From assembly GCA_002343845.1 (NCBI GenBank), contig DDSQ01000125.1:56908-108790 (forward strand): a DNA stretch of 51,883 nucleotides. Direction: 5' to 3'. Below, one piece after another: positions 20,515 through 30,004 of the stretch. The number at the start of each line of letters is the position of its first letter. The first letter of the stretch is position 1. The notes beneath the pieces are model-generated. The model searched no databases, was not told the origin of the DNA, and was given only the letters and a program-made list of their open reading frames with translations. The DNA is from Planctomycetes bacterium UBA2386. Its GTDB lineage: Bacteria; Planctomycetota; UBA1135; UBA2386. A program made the position numbers and the translations under genes.

Positions 20515-20518
<4 letters not shown>
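19034..20518 (+). CDS. LolC/LolE-type ABC transporter permease (first copy)
   Basis: The 494-residue permease has the MacB/FtsX-type layout: one N-terminal helix ([20 protein letters not shown]), a periplasmic domain of about 310 residues, then three helices with the typical [21 protein letters not shown] cytosolic coupling segment and a C-terminal [17 protein letters not shown]. In Gram-negatives such proteins lift lipoproteins from the inner membrane toward LolA. The N-terminus GTG overlaps the lysS stop. It is paired with the ATPase and second permease that follow. The periplasmic domain has an insert with [20 protein letters not shown] not seen in copy two. Confidence 0.85.
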
Positions 20519-21209
<691 letters not shown>

Positions 21210-21213
<4 letters not shown>

Positions 21214-22607
21214 GTGCGCTGCCGAACACCCCGCGCGAGGCAAGGACCACCTCGGCGCTGCTGGCGCAGCGCGCCTACGGCCCGTTCCTCGCGCTGCGTT
21301 ACCTGCTGACGCGACCGATCAACCTGCTCGGCATGGGCGGCATCACGATCAGCGTCTGGGCGCTGGTCGTGGTCGTCTCGCTGTTCAGCGGCTTCCTCGC
21401 GGTCGTCGAGAAGCACGTGCACGCCGCGACCGCCGACGTGGTCGTCGGCGACCTGCCGCCGTGGGCACGCTGGTCGGAGTTGCGGGCGGCGATCGCCGAC
21501 GATGCCAACGTCGCCGGCCAGACGCCCCGGCTCGTGCACTACGGCCTGCTGCTGCGGCCCGGGCACCGGCCGCCGCCCGCCCCCTTGCCCGGCCGCGGGG
21601 CGCTGCACGGCGGCGATCAGCCGTTCCTGATCGTGCAGGGAATCGACCCGGCCACCGAGGCGACCGTGACCGGCTTCTCCTCGTGGCTCGTCAATCCGGA
21701 GATCCCCGTCCCGATGCGCGCCACCGCGCCGGTGCTCGCCCCGCAGAACGGCCTGCCGACGGTGCTCGTCGGCCTGCAGCGCATGCGCCGCGAAGGGCTC
21801 GCCGTCGGCGATCGTGTGGTACTGACGACCGCGCACCTGCAGGACGACGGGCAGGGCCGCCTGACGCCGGCGAAGCTCCAGATCGAACTGGTGGTCGGCG
21901 GCGCGTTCCAAACCGCGCACGGCGGCTTCGACGGCAACACGGCGTTCGTCGCGATCGACACGCTGCGCAAGCACCTGTTCCCGAGCGAACCCGACGCCGT
22001 GCAGGAGATCGCGGTGCGCGTGCACGACGAGAGTTCGCTCGTCCCCACCGCCGAGCGCCTGCAGCGCGCCGTCACCCGCGCCGTCGAACGCGACCAACGC
22101 GGCTACGGCCGGGTCGAGACCTGGCGCGAGAAGAACGGCCTGTTCCTGGCCTCGGTCGCGCACCAACGCGGCCTGATGCAGATCGTGCTGATCGTCATCA
22201 TGGTCGTCGCCGCGTTCCTGATGCTGGCGACGCTGTCGATGATGGTGACCGAGAAGGTCTCCGACATCGGCATCCTGACAGCACTCGGCGGCACGCCGCG
22301 CGGCGTCGCTGCGGTGTTCCTGAGTTGCGGCACGGTGGTGACGCTCTGCGGCATCGCGTTCGGCACGGGCCTCGGCGTCGTCACCGCGATCTGGCTCGAG
22401 GAAGTGCGCCAGGCGCTGCGCTGGCTGACCGGCATCGATCTGTTCCCGGTCGAGGTCTACAACCTCGACCGCGTGCCGTGCGCGATCGACCCGTGGTGGC
22501 TGCTGCAGGTCGCCGGCATGGCGCTGGCGATCGGACTCGTGGTGTCGACGGTGCCGGCGTGGCGCGCGGCGCGGCACGACCCGCTCGTGTCGCTGCGCGG
22601 TGCCTGA
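21210..22607 (+). CDS. LolC/LolE-type ABC transporter permease (second copy)
   Basis: The 465-residue permease shares blocks with the first copy: FLALRYLLTRPINLLGMGGI near the start, VVGDLPPW, IQGIDPATEA-type segment, RGLMQIVLIVIMVVAAFLML and VSDIGILTALGGTPRGVAAVF. It ends in PAWRAARHDPLVSLRG. The pair probably arose by duplication and makes a heterodimer like LolC-LolE. The GTG start overlaps the ATPase stop. A further small lipoprotein gene follows, which could be a client or accessory. Confidence 0.86.
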
Positions 22608-22615
22608 CGGCCCGC

Positions 22616-22621
22616 TACGCT
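22616..22621 (+). promoter_or_regulatory. -10-like element TACGCT before the small lipoprotein gene
   Basis: TACGCT is followed by 6 nt and then ATG at 22628, with no Shine-Dalgarno sequence. It may allow separate leaderless expression of the lipoprotein gene 20 nt after the end of the permease gene. Confidence 0.45.
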
Positions 22622-22627
22622 GCGGCG

Positions 22628-23122
22628 ATGCGCTGGTGCCTGCTCGTGCTGCTGCCGCTCGGCGCCTGTGCCGGGCTGCACGCGCCGCGCGAACGTTCGC
22701 CGCTGGCGGGCATCGCGCGCGTGCTCGCCCTCGATCTGTCGTCGGCCGCCGCGAGCCGGCGCGCGGCGAGCCTGTCCCGCGTCGGCGCGTTCGCGACCGG
22801 CGACGTGCGGCAGTGGCAACCGTTGCACACGCCGAACGCACTGCTGGCCGCCGAAGGCGAGCGGCCGCGCCAGGCGCTCGACGACCTCGGCGGCCTCGTC
22901 CAAGGCGAACTGGCGCGACGGCCGACCGTGCCCGAACCGCTGCTGCCGAGTGGCCCGGCGTTCGGCCAGCATCTCGCCGATGGCGCCTTCACCGCCGGGA
23001 CGCTCGTCATTCCGACTCGGCCGCTGCCCGAGATCGACGACCGCCGCCACCGCACCGATCCCAACGACGATCGGCCCGAGGCATCGTGGTGGCAGCGACT
23101 GCGCCGGCGCCTGCGACTGTGA
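22628..23122 (+). CDS. Small lipoprotein of unknown function
   Basis: The 164-residue product has a near-perfect lipobox LGAC with Cys13. The mature part is Arg-, Ala- and Pro-rich: LALDLSSAAASRRAASLSRV, then VGAFATGDVRQWQPLHTPNA and a basic end SWWQRLRRRLRL. No family was recognised. It lies just after the lipoprotein-exporter genes, which fits an envelope role. The start is supported by the lipobox distance and by a -10-like TACGCT 6 nt upstream. Confidence 0.68.
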   Translation: MRWCLLVLLPLGACAGLHAPRERSPLAGIARVLALDLSSAAASRRAASLSRVGAFATGDVRQWQPLHTPNALLAAEGERPRQALDDLGGLVQGELARRPTVPEPLLPSGPAFGQHLADGAFTAGTLVIPTRPLPEIDDRRHRTDPNDDRPEASWWQRLRRRLRL

Positions 23123-23216
23123 GGACCGAGCGCGGCGCGACGAACGCGTGACTCGCGCCACGGGCAAGGGAGCCGTAGAACGCGCGCCCACTCCGATCCG
23201 TCCCGAGGACCTGCCC

Positions 23217-24899
23217 TTGATCACGACTCCGCCCGCCGCTCCGTTCCGGTTTTCCCAGGTGCTGGCGCTCGCCGCCGCATTCGCCGCCGTCACGGCGCTG
23301 CCAGCACAAGCCGAGCTCACGAAGGACCGCGCCGACGGTGCTGCGGCAGTGACGATCGCGCAGTGCAAGGAGTGGCTCGGCACGCTCGCGAGCCCCGAGT
23401 TCGAAGGTCGCGGCACCGGCCAGCCCGGCTACGAGAAGGCCGCGAACTACGTCGCGGCGCACTGGAAGGCGCTCGGCCTGGAAGCGCGCGGCGAGAACGG
23501 CAGCTACTTCCAGCACGTGCCGTGGGCCACGACCAAGGTGGTCGCCGACAAGACGCAGGTCGTGTTCAAGAAGGGCGACGCGGTCGTGCTGACGATTCCG
23601 GCGGAGCAGCTCGCCGGCAGTGCGTCGGCCTCGATCACCGGTGCGGGCGAGGTCGTCCTGGTGACGTTCGACGCCCCCGAGGGCCGTGGTCGCGGCCAGG
23701 GGATCGAGGTCCCGGCGCTGAAGGACCTCGAGCAGGTCGACCTCGCTGGCAAGGTGGTCGTCGTGCACGTGCGCGCCGGCAAGGACGGCAACGCGCGCAG
23801 CCAGGCCGGAGCGCAATTCGCCGCGATCACCGCGCTGTCGGGCAAACGCGCCGCGGCGGTGCTGTTCGCGACCACCGAGCCAACGCGCGGTGGACTGCAG
23901 GGCCGGCGCGGCATGGGCCGCCGCAGCGGCAACACCGCGGCCGCCGCGACCGGACGTTCGCCGGGTGCCGTGACGTTCGGCGGCGACCAGTGGGCCCAGT
24001 TCTTGAACGCCGCTGCCGTCACGCCCGACGCGCTGGCGAGCGCCCCACTGACCCAGCCGACGGGCGTCACCGCATCGGTCGCGATCACCGTCGAGGAGAC
24101 CAACGCGCCGGCGATGAACGTCTTCGCGGTGCTGCCCGGCAGTGATCCCAAGCTGCGCGACGAGTACGTCGTCATCGGCAGCCACCTCGACCACCTCGGC
24201 CGCCGCGGCGACGTGATCAGCCCCGGCGCCGACGACGATGCGTCGGGCACCACCGGCGTGATGGCCGTGGCGAGCATGCTCGCGAAGAACCCGGTGCGGC
24301 CGGCCCGCAGCATCCTGTTCGTCTGCTTCGCCGGCGAGGAGAACGGACTCGTCGGCTCGGCCTACTTCGTCGACAACTGCCCGATCCCGCTGTCGTCGAT
24401 GGTCGCCGAGCTGCAGATGGACATGATCGGCCGCGACGAGGAGGAGAACATGGAGGGCAACCGCGGCGAGAAGGCGGAGGACAACCGCAACTCGATCCAC
24501 CTCGTCGGCACGCAGAAGCTCGCACCGTCACTGCACACGCTCTGCCTGCAGAAGAACGAGGCCGCGAAGTTCGACCTCGAGTACGACCAGGAAGGGATGT
24601 TCGGCCGCAGCGACCACGCCAACTTCGCCAAGAAGGGCGTGCCGGTCGCGTTCTTCTTCACCGGCTTGCACCGCGACTACCACCAGCCGAGCGACACCCC
24701 CGAGAAGATCCACTACGAGAAGCTGCTGCGCGTCGCGACCTGGGTCTACGACATCGCGTTCGAGCTGGCGGCCCAGCCGGGCCGCCCGGAGATCGAGCCG
24801 GAACTGTGGGCGAAGTACCGGGCCGGCTCGCGCAACCAGGCGCCCGAGCAGCCGGCGGCGCCGATGGCGAAGGCGAAGGCCGCGGGCGACGGGCGCTGA
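23217..24899 (+). CDS. Secreted M28-family zinc aminopeptidase with a PA-domain insert
   Basis: The 560-residue product has a signal peptide ending near ALPAQA (about 32). Metal ligands are visible: H323 in GSHLDHLG, the Asp cluster D339-D341 in GADDDASGTTG, E374/E375 in AGEENG, the aspartate in MDMIGRD and a histidine in the C-terminal RDYHQPSDTP. Residues 130-270 hold a protease-associated type insert (VDLAGKVVVVHVRAG). M28 peptidases release N-terminal amino acids outside the cytoplasm. The TTG start has GAGGA 7 nt upstream and precedes the signal peptide directly. Its 3' end converges on the SGNH hydrolase gene. Confidence 0.9.
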   Translation: MITTPPAAPFRFSQVLALAAAFAAVTALPAQAELTKDRADGAAAVTIAQCKEWLGTLASPEFEGRGTGQPGYEKAANYVAAHWKALGLEARGENGSYFQHVPWATTKVVADKTQVVFKKGDAVVLTIPAEQLAGSASASITGAGEVVLVTFDAPEGRGRGQGIEVPALKDLEQVDLAGKVVVVHVRAGKDGNARSQAGAQFAAITALSGKRAAAVLFATTEPTRGGLQGRRGMGRRSGNTAAAATGRSPGAVTFGGDQWAQFLNAAAVTPDALASAPLTQPTGVTASVAITVEETNAPAMNVFAVLPGSDPKLRDEYVVIGSHLDHLGRRGDVISPGADDDASGTTGVMAVASMLAKNPVRPARSILFVCFAGEENGLVGSAYFVDNCPIPLSSMVAELQMDMIGRDEEENMEGNRGEKAEDNRNSIHLVGTQKLAPSLHTLCLQKNEAAKFDLEYDQEGMFGRSDHANFAKKGVPVAFFFTGLHRDYHQPSDTPEKIHYEKLLRVATWVYDIAFELAAQPGRPEIEPELWAKYRAGSRNQAPEQPAAPMAKAKAAGDGR

Positions 24900-24936
24900 A
24901 GCGCGCACGAACGCGGTCACGACGACAGCGTCCGAC

Positions 24937-24968
24937 CGCGGCGGGCAACGAGCGAACGCTCCGCCGCG
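24937..24968. terminator. Possible bidirectional terminator hairpin between convergent genes
   Basis: CGCGGCGG (24937-24944) pairs with CCGCCGCG (24961-24968). The loop holds a further short self-complementary AGCG/CGCT. It sits in the 87-nt gap between the M28 and SGNH stop codons. A T-tract is missing on both sides, so this is only a candidate. Confidence 0.4.
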
Positions 24969-24986
24969 CGCGCCCGCCCTCGTCGC

Positions 24987-26078
24987 TCAGCGGCCCCGCG
25001 GCGGCGCCGCCAGGACCTCGGCAATGCGCGACGCGACCCACTGGTTGCCGGCGGCCGACATGTGGCCCTGGAAGTAGCGCTGCTTGAGGCCCGGATCCGT
25101 TGCCGCCAGCAGGTCGAACTCGGCCTGCAGGTCGAGCCATGGCACCGCCGACGCGTTCGCATGCGCGATCAGGGCACGCCCGTCCTCACGCCCTTCGGCA
25201 CTCGGCTCGGCGACGTCCTGCAGCACGAGCAGCAGGGCGACGTGCCGCTCCCGGCAGGTCGCGGCCAACCGATCCAACAGCTTCGCCGCGATGGCGCGGC
25301 CGCGCCCCCGCGGATGCGCCACGACCTCGCGCGGGTCACCGACCCACCACGTCGGGGCGACGTTCCAGAACACGGTGTCGCAGAGCGCACTGTGGCCGAG
25401 CAGCCGCCGCGCCCACTGCCGATCGAGCGCGCTGCGGTCGCTGTCGGGCACGGGCACGTTCTTCAGCACGAGTTCGCCGTCGACCAGTTCGAACCACGGC
25501 ACCTCGGTGAACCGCTTGCTCAGTTCGCAGCGTTTGATGTCGTCGGGGATCACGCTGGCGACGAGCGTGGCCACCGGAAGCGCCGCCAGGAGCCGCTCGG
25601 CCCGCAGCACCGTCTGCGCAAAGCTGTAGCCGAACACACCGCCGTTCCAGACCGGGCGTCGCAGTTGACGCTCGAGCGCCGCCGGCCAGGTGTCGGCGTC
25701 GCCGACCTGGTCGCCGAAGGTGAACGAATCGCCGACGGCCAGCACGCCCGGCCCAGCCGGCCGAGGCTTCGGACCGTTGTTGCGCAGCGTGTCGCCGTCG
25801 ATCGACACCATGACGCCCCATCGGTTCTCGGCACTGGCGAAGCCCGGCCGCGGCACGTAGCCGAGCAACGGGTCGTGCGCCGCGGGATAGCCGCGTCGGA
25901 TCAGATCGATGCGCTGGTCGCGGTAGCTGCCGGTGGTCACCGGCGCGAACGCGTGCCGCTCGCGGAACGAACGCGCGAGCAGTTCGCCGACCGCGAGCAG
26001 CGCCAGCAACGGCACGGCCGCGAACACGACCTTCTTGCGCCGGCTGAAGCGGCGCGGCAACGGTTGGTTCGGGTCCAT
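24987..26078 (-). CDS. Membrane-anchored SGNH/GDSL hydrolase
   Basis: The 363-residue product has a basic N-terminus and a single anchor (about 17-36). The periplasmic part has the block I motif VLAVGDSFTFGDQ with Ser118 as nucleophile and a late YFQGHMSAAGNQWVA with a candidate catalytic histidine. Related SGNH proteins (AlgX, DltD, cell-wall acetyl esterases) act on polysaccharides or peptidoglycan. The GYVPRPG and VSIDGDTLRNNG blocks before the motif are common in this exported class. A TACGAT element lies 13 nt before the ATG. Substrate unknown. Confidence 0.82.
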   Translation of the reverse strand: MDPNQPLPRRFSRRKKVVFAAVPLLALLAVGELLARSFRERHAFAPVTTGSYRDQRIDLIRRGYPAAHDPLLGYVPRPGFASAENRWGVMVSIDGDTLRNNGPKPRPAGPGVLAVGDSFTFGDQVGDADTWPAALERQLRRPVWNGGVFGYSFAQTVLRAERLLAALPVATLVASVIPDDIKRCELSKRFTEVPWFELVDGELVLKNVPVPDSDRSALDRQWARRLLGHSALCDTVFWNVAPTWWVGDPREVVAHPRGRGRAIAAKLLDRLAATCRERHVALLLVLQDVAEPSAEGREDGRALIAHANASAVPWLDLQAEFDLLAATDPGLKQRYFQGHMSAAGNQWVASRIAEVLAAPPRGR

Positions 26079-26152
26079 CGGTGGCGCTGCGATCGTATCG
26101 GCCGCCCGGCCGCGCGACGGGCCGCGGATCGCCGGCGGTCGCCGGGGCAGCG

Positions 26153-26848
26153 TCAGAGGCCGCGATCGTGCGGCCCGCGCACGGCGAGCGGCGGCCCGAG
26201 GATTTCGTTGAGCACGACGACGCGCTTCAAGTCGTCGAGCGAGTAGCGGCTCTTCGACACGCGGCGCTGCGGACCGTCGTGCACCCGGCCGCCGAGGTTG
26301 CCGAGTTCCTGGCCGAGCACGTGCTCGCCGACGCGCCCACCCACGGCGGCGCGGTGTTGGATCGACTCGCCGACGTGCGGATCGACGTGCCGAGGCAGCC
26401 GCGGCCCGCTGGTGGTCGGCACCACCGGCACCGGTGGTCGCTCGGCCTCGGGGACGTCGCGGCGGATCGGCAGCGGGCGGCGGCGCGGCAGCGGCGGCGG
26501 CGGGGCAGGCGCCGGCTCGGGCTCGGACGCTGGCGTCTCGATCGGGACCTCGCGGTAACCCGCCGGCGACGTCTCGCGGTCGGGGCCGCCCGCACCGCCA
26601 CGCAGCAGCCGTTCCATTTCGCGCTCGATCGACTCGGCGGCCGTGTCGGGCAGCCGCGAGTCGGCGGCGGGCGCCGGATCGCTCGCCGGCTCGGGACGGG
26701 GCATGCGGCCGCCGCGCGTGCGCTCTTCGGCACGTTCGCGCGCCGTCTTCGCCGCCTTGGCGATGTTGCCGACGATGCCGGCAATCCACGCCACCGCCAC
26801 CACCAGCAGCAGCGGTTGCTCGCGGAAGAATCGGATCAGCCAGTCCAT
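26153..26848 (-). CDS. FloA-neighbour membrane protein of unknown function
   Basis: The 231-residue product has an N-terminal transmembrane helix (LLLVVAVAWIAGIVGNIAK, about 13-31). A long charged and Pro-rich cytosolic stretch follows, then a conserved-looking C-terminal block with RYSLDDLKRVVVLNEILGPP and LAVRG. The ATG starts 1 nt after the floA stop codon, so co-expression is near certain. The low-complexity middle plus short conserved end suggests a scaffold or a partner that the flotillin platform recruits. No named family was recognised. Confidence 0.72.
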   Translation of the reverse strand: MDWLIRFFREQPLLLVVAVAWIAGIVGNIAKAAKTARERAEERTRGGRMPRPEPASDPAPAADSRLPDTAAESIEREMERLLRGGAGGPDRETSPAGYREVPIETPASEPEPAPAPPPPLPRRRPLPIRRDVPEAERPPVPVVPTTSGPRLPRHVDPHVGESIQHRAAVGGRVGEHVLGQELGNLGGRVHDGPQRRVSKSRYSLDDLKRVVVLNEILGPPLAVRGPHDRGL

Positions 26849-26849
26849 G

Positions 26850-27914
26850 TCAGTCCTGGCCCGGCATCTTCTTCTTCTGGCTCTCGCTCGACAGGTGCGT
26901 CTCCTCGCCGACCGCGATCTGCGTGCGCATGCGCGTGTCCGCTTCGAGGTTCTTGATGCGCTGGTAGTCGAGCACGCCGAGGTGGCCGTTGCGGAACGCG
27001 TCCGCCATCGCCTGCGGCACCTGCGCCTCGGCGAGCACCAGCTTGGCGCGGTTGGCGGCGATCTCGGCGATGTTCTCCTGTTCAGCGGCGACGGCCATCG
27101 CGCGACGGCTCTCGGCCGCGGCCTGCGCGACGCGCTTGTCGGCCTCGGCCTGGTCGGCCTGCAGGCGCGCGCCGATGTTGTCGCCGATGTCGACGTCGGC
27201 GATGTCGATCGACAGGATCTCGAACGCGGTGCCGGCGTCGAGGCCCTTGCTGAGCACGCCCTTGCTGATGCGATCCGGGTTCTCGAGCACGTCCTTGTGC
27301 GAGTCCGACGAACCGATCGTCGAGACGATGCCCTCGCCGACGCGGGCGATGATCGTCTCCTCGGTGGCGCCACCGACCAGGCGCTTGATGTTGGTGCGCA
27401 CCGTGACGCGGGCCCGCGCCAGCACGCCGATGCCGTTCTTGGCCATCGCCGCGACCTTGCCCTCGGGCGGGCAGTCGATCACCTTGGGCGTCACCGACGT
27501 CTGCACGGCGTCGAGCACGTCACGGCCGGCGAGGTCGATCGCCGCGGCCTGGCGGAAGTCGAGGCCGAGGTTGGCGCGGTCGGCGGCGATCAGCGCCTGC
27601 ACGACGTTGAGCACGCGACCGCCGGCGAGGTAGTGCGCTTCGAGGTCGCGCACGTTCAGCGGCAGGCCGGCCTGCGTCGCCGAGATCGCGCCGCGCACGA
27701 TCACCGTCGGGTTGACCTTGCGCAGCGACATGCCGACGAGCTGGAACAACCCGATCCGCGTGCCCGACATGTAGGCCTGGATCCACAGGTTGATGAACTT
27801 CAGCAGCAGCAGCACCAGGACGACGAGGAAGATCAGGAGCCCGATCAGCACGTACTTGCCGATCCCGTCTTCTTCCGCGAACGCGAGCATGGGGAGAGTC
27901 AGTGTCATGGTCAT
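26850..27914 (-). CDS. floA: Flotillin-like protein FloA
   Basis: The 354-residue protein belongs to the bacterial flotillin-like FloA (YqfA) family, which organises membrane microdomains. One membrane segment (about 21-43) is followed by [20 protein letters not shown] and an SPFH-like region with [20 protein letters not shown] and [21 protein letters not shown] coiled part ([20 protein letters not shown]) follows and ends with a Lys-rich tail. Length and order match the family. The start ATG overlaps the nfeD stop (ATGA). NfeD beside a flotillin is the recurrent genomic pairing of these families. Confidence 0.95.
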   Translation of the reverse strand: MTMTLTLPMLAFAEEDGIGKYVLIGLLIFLVVLVLLLLKFINLWIQAYMSGTRIGLFQLVGMSLRKVNPTVIVRGAISATQAGLPLNVRDLEAHYLAGGRVLNVVQALIAADRANLGLDFRQAAAIDLAGRDVLDAVQTSVTPKVIDCPPEGKVAAMAKNGIGVLARARVTVRTNIKRLVGGATEETIIARVGEGIVSTIGSSDSHKDVLENPDRISKGVLSKGLDAGTAFEILSIDIADVDIGDNIGARLQADQAEADKRVAQAAAESRRAMAVAAEQENIAEIAANRAKLVLAEAQVPQAMADAFRNGHLGVLDYQRIKNLEADTRMRTQIAVGEETHLSSESQKKKMPGQD

Positions 27915-29962
27915 CGAGATGGTGTGATGGACTCGGCGCGTGCGACGACGACGTGGTTGCCCGTGACGTCGACGACGACCAGCGTGGCGTCGGCATCGAG
28001 CATCTCGCCGCGCGTGACGACGTCGACGCGCTGGCCGTCGATGCGCGCGAATCCGGCCGGGCGCAGCGGCGACAACGCGACGCCGGTCTTGCCGACCAAC
28101 GCCCGCAGGGACGCATCGGCTCCGGGCCGTTCCGGGCCGGCGAGGATCAGCGCCTTGCCGAACGGCGTCTTCGGCAGCAACCGGAACGCGAGCGTCAGCA
28201 CGATCGGCGCGGCGACGGCCTCGACCGCGACCATCGTCACCCCGAACGCGATCGACTGCTGGAAGGCGACGAAGATCGCCGACAGCAGCGACACGCCGGC
28301 GAGTACGGCGATCATGCCGAACGACACGAACAGCACTTCGGCGACCAGCAGGGCCAGGCCGACGACGCACAGCAGCACGACGATGCCGACGCTGCCGCGT
28401 TCGCCGCTCCGCGCGCCCCCGGCTTCGGCCGCGACGACGACGCGCGAGCCCTGCACGTAGAGCACCCGGATTCGGCTACCGGCCTCGACGAACTCGCCTT
28501 CGGTGACGACGTCGATGCGTTGGCCGTCGATCTCCATGGCGCCGGTCGGCCGCAGCACCGTCGCCGCCGTGCCGACGCGCCCGACCAGGGCCATCGCGCT
28601 GGTATCGACGATGCCGAGCCCGCTCGGCGCACCGGCAACGGCCGTGGCCGGGTCGCGCGGCGGCGCCAGGAACACGGACTTCAGCCACGGCACCCGCGGC
28701 AGCAGCCGCCACACCACCGCACCGAGCACGAGCACGGCGACGAACAGCAGCGTCAGGTCGAACAGGTTGGTCAGCAGGATGCCCTCCTCGACCGCGTTCG
28801 ACGGCAGCACAAAGGTCTGCCGACTCAGCACCAGCGCGAGCACGAGGCACAGGAAGCCGACGGCGCCGAACACGATGGTCCCCGGCAGCAGGAAGATCTC
28901 GACGCCGATCGCCGCAAGGCCGAGGAAGAACAGCAGGATCTCGGTCAGCTCGGCGAGACCGACCAGGTGGCTGTAGAAGAACGCGAGCCCGAGGAAGGCG
29001 ACGCCGAGCAGCCCTGGCAGGCCGACGCCGGGCGTCTTCACCTCGACCAGCAGCAGCAGGAAGCCCGCCACCAGCAGGAACGGCTGCAGCAGTTCGAGCC
29101 AGCCGACCATGGCCTCGGCCCAGTTCGGCCGCAGTTCGCCGATGGTGCCGGCGTCGACGACCAGCACCTCGGCGAGCTGCGCCTTGTCCTGCAGCGTGCC
29201 GTTCGAGAGGCCGAAGTCCTCCGCCTCCTGCGCGCTCAGCACCAACGGCCGCGTCAGCGGGCGATCGCCGAGCACCTTGGCGCCGCCGGCGAGCAGGGCA
29301 GCGAGTTCGGCCTTCTCGAACACCTGCTCGCGCTCGACACCGCCCTGCCGCACGGTCGCGACGATCATCTGCTGGCGCGGATCGACCATCGCCAACGCCA
29401 GCTTCTCGGCGTCCGCGCGCAGCCGGGGTTCGCGCACCTGCAGGCGCGACGCCATCGCCGCGCGCAGCGCATCGAGGCGCGAGGCCATCGCTGCGTCGGG
29501 CGCCTCGCCGAGCAGTTCGTCCCACTCCTGTTCGGGCTTCTCGACCTCGCCCCACGTGGCGGAGCGCAGGCAGTAGGCGCGCCGGCAAACGAGCGCGAGC
29601 GCGGCAGCACCCTGCGTGACCCGGCCATCGAGCACGGCCACGGTGGGAACGACCGACCGCTGCACGGCATCGAGCAGACTCTGCACGTCGCTCGCCGACT
29701 CGCCCTGGCTCCCCGCGGTCGAGAGCAGGAACACGACGTGCGAGCAGGCGAGCGCCTCGGCTTCACGCAGCGTGCGGTGGCAGCGTGCGATCTCCGTCGT
29801 GCCCAGCATGCCGGTCACCGTGACCATCAACACGCGCGGCGGCTGCGGCGTGTCCTGCTTGGCCGGTCCGCCGGCGAGATCGACGCGCGCCACCGGCCCG
29901 CCGCAGGCCACGGCGAGGACCAACCCGAGCAGGACCCAGAAGCGCAGCGACAGCATCGGCAC
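27911..29962 (-). CDS. Long NfeD-like membrane lipoprotein with a degenerate ClpP-like domain and two NfeD OB domains
   Basis: The 683-residue product has a short lipoprotein signal (VLAVAC, Cys20), then a ClpP/crotonase-like domain (about 40-275). The segment [14 protein letters not shown] stands where active relatives have the AASAG serine motif, so protease activity is probably lost. Membrane helices run over about 290-425 and 525-600. Two NfeD C-terminal OB-fold domains are seen, at about 458-511 and 620-675, sharing the phrase DGQR.DVVT.GE. GTG at 29962 was taken because TAAGAC precedes it by 8 nt; ATG at 29956 is the alternative. The gene is coupled to floA. Confidence 0.88.
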   Translation of the reverse strand: MPMLSLRFWVLLGLVLAVACGGPVARVDLAGGPAKQDTPQPPRVLMVTVTGMLGTTEIARCHRTLREAEALACSHVVFLLSTAGSQGESASDVQSLLDAVQRSVVPTVAVLDGRVTQGAAALALVCRRAYCLRSATWGEVEKPEQEWDELLGEAPDAAMASRLDALRAAMASRLQVREPRLRADAEKLALAMVDPRQQMIVATVRQGGVEREQVFEKAELAALLAGGAKVLGDRPLTRPLVLSAQEAEDFGLSNGTLQDKAQLAEVLVVDAGTIGELRPNWAEAMVGWLELLQPFLLVAGFLLLLVEVKTPGVGLPGLLGVAFLGLAFFYSHLVGLAELTEILLFFLGLAAIGVEIFLLPGTIVFGAVGFLCLVLALVLSRQTFVLPSNAVEEGILLTNLFDLTLLFVAVLVLGAVVWRLLPRVPWLKSVFLAPPRDPATAVAGAPSGLGIVDTSAMALVGRVGTAATVLRPTGAMEIDGQRIDVVTEGEFVEAGSRIRVLYVQGSRVVVAAEAGGARSGERGSVGIVVLLCVVGLALLVAEVLFVSFGMIAVLAGVSLLSAIFVAFQQSIAFGVTMVAVEAVAAPIVLTLAFRLLPKTPFGKALILAGPERPGADASLRALVGKTGVALSPLRPAGFARIDGQRVDVVTRGEMLDADATLVVVDVTGNHVVVARAESITPSR

Positions 29963-30004
29963 GATTCGTTGTCTTAGCAGACGGCGCCGCACTGCGCACC
30001 CGAT

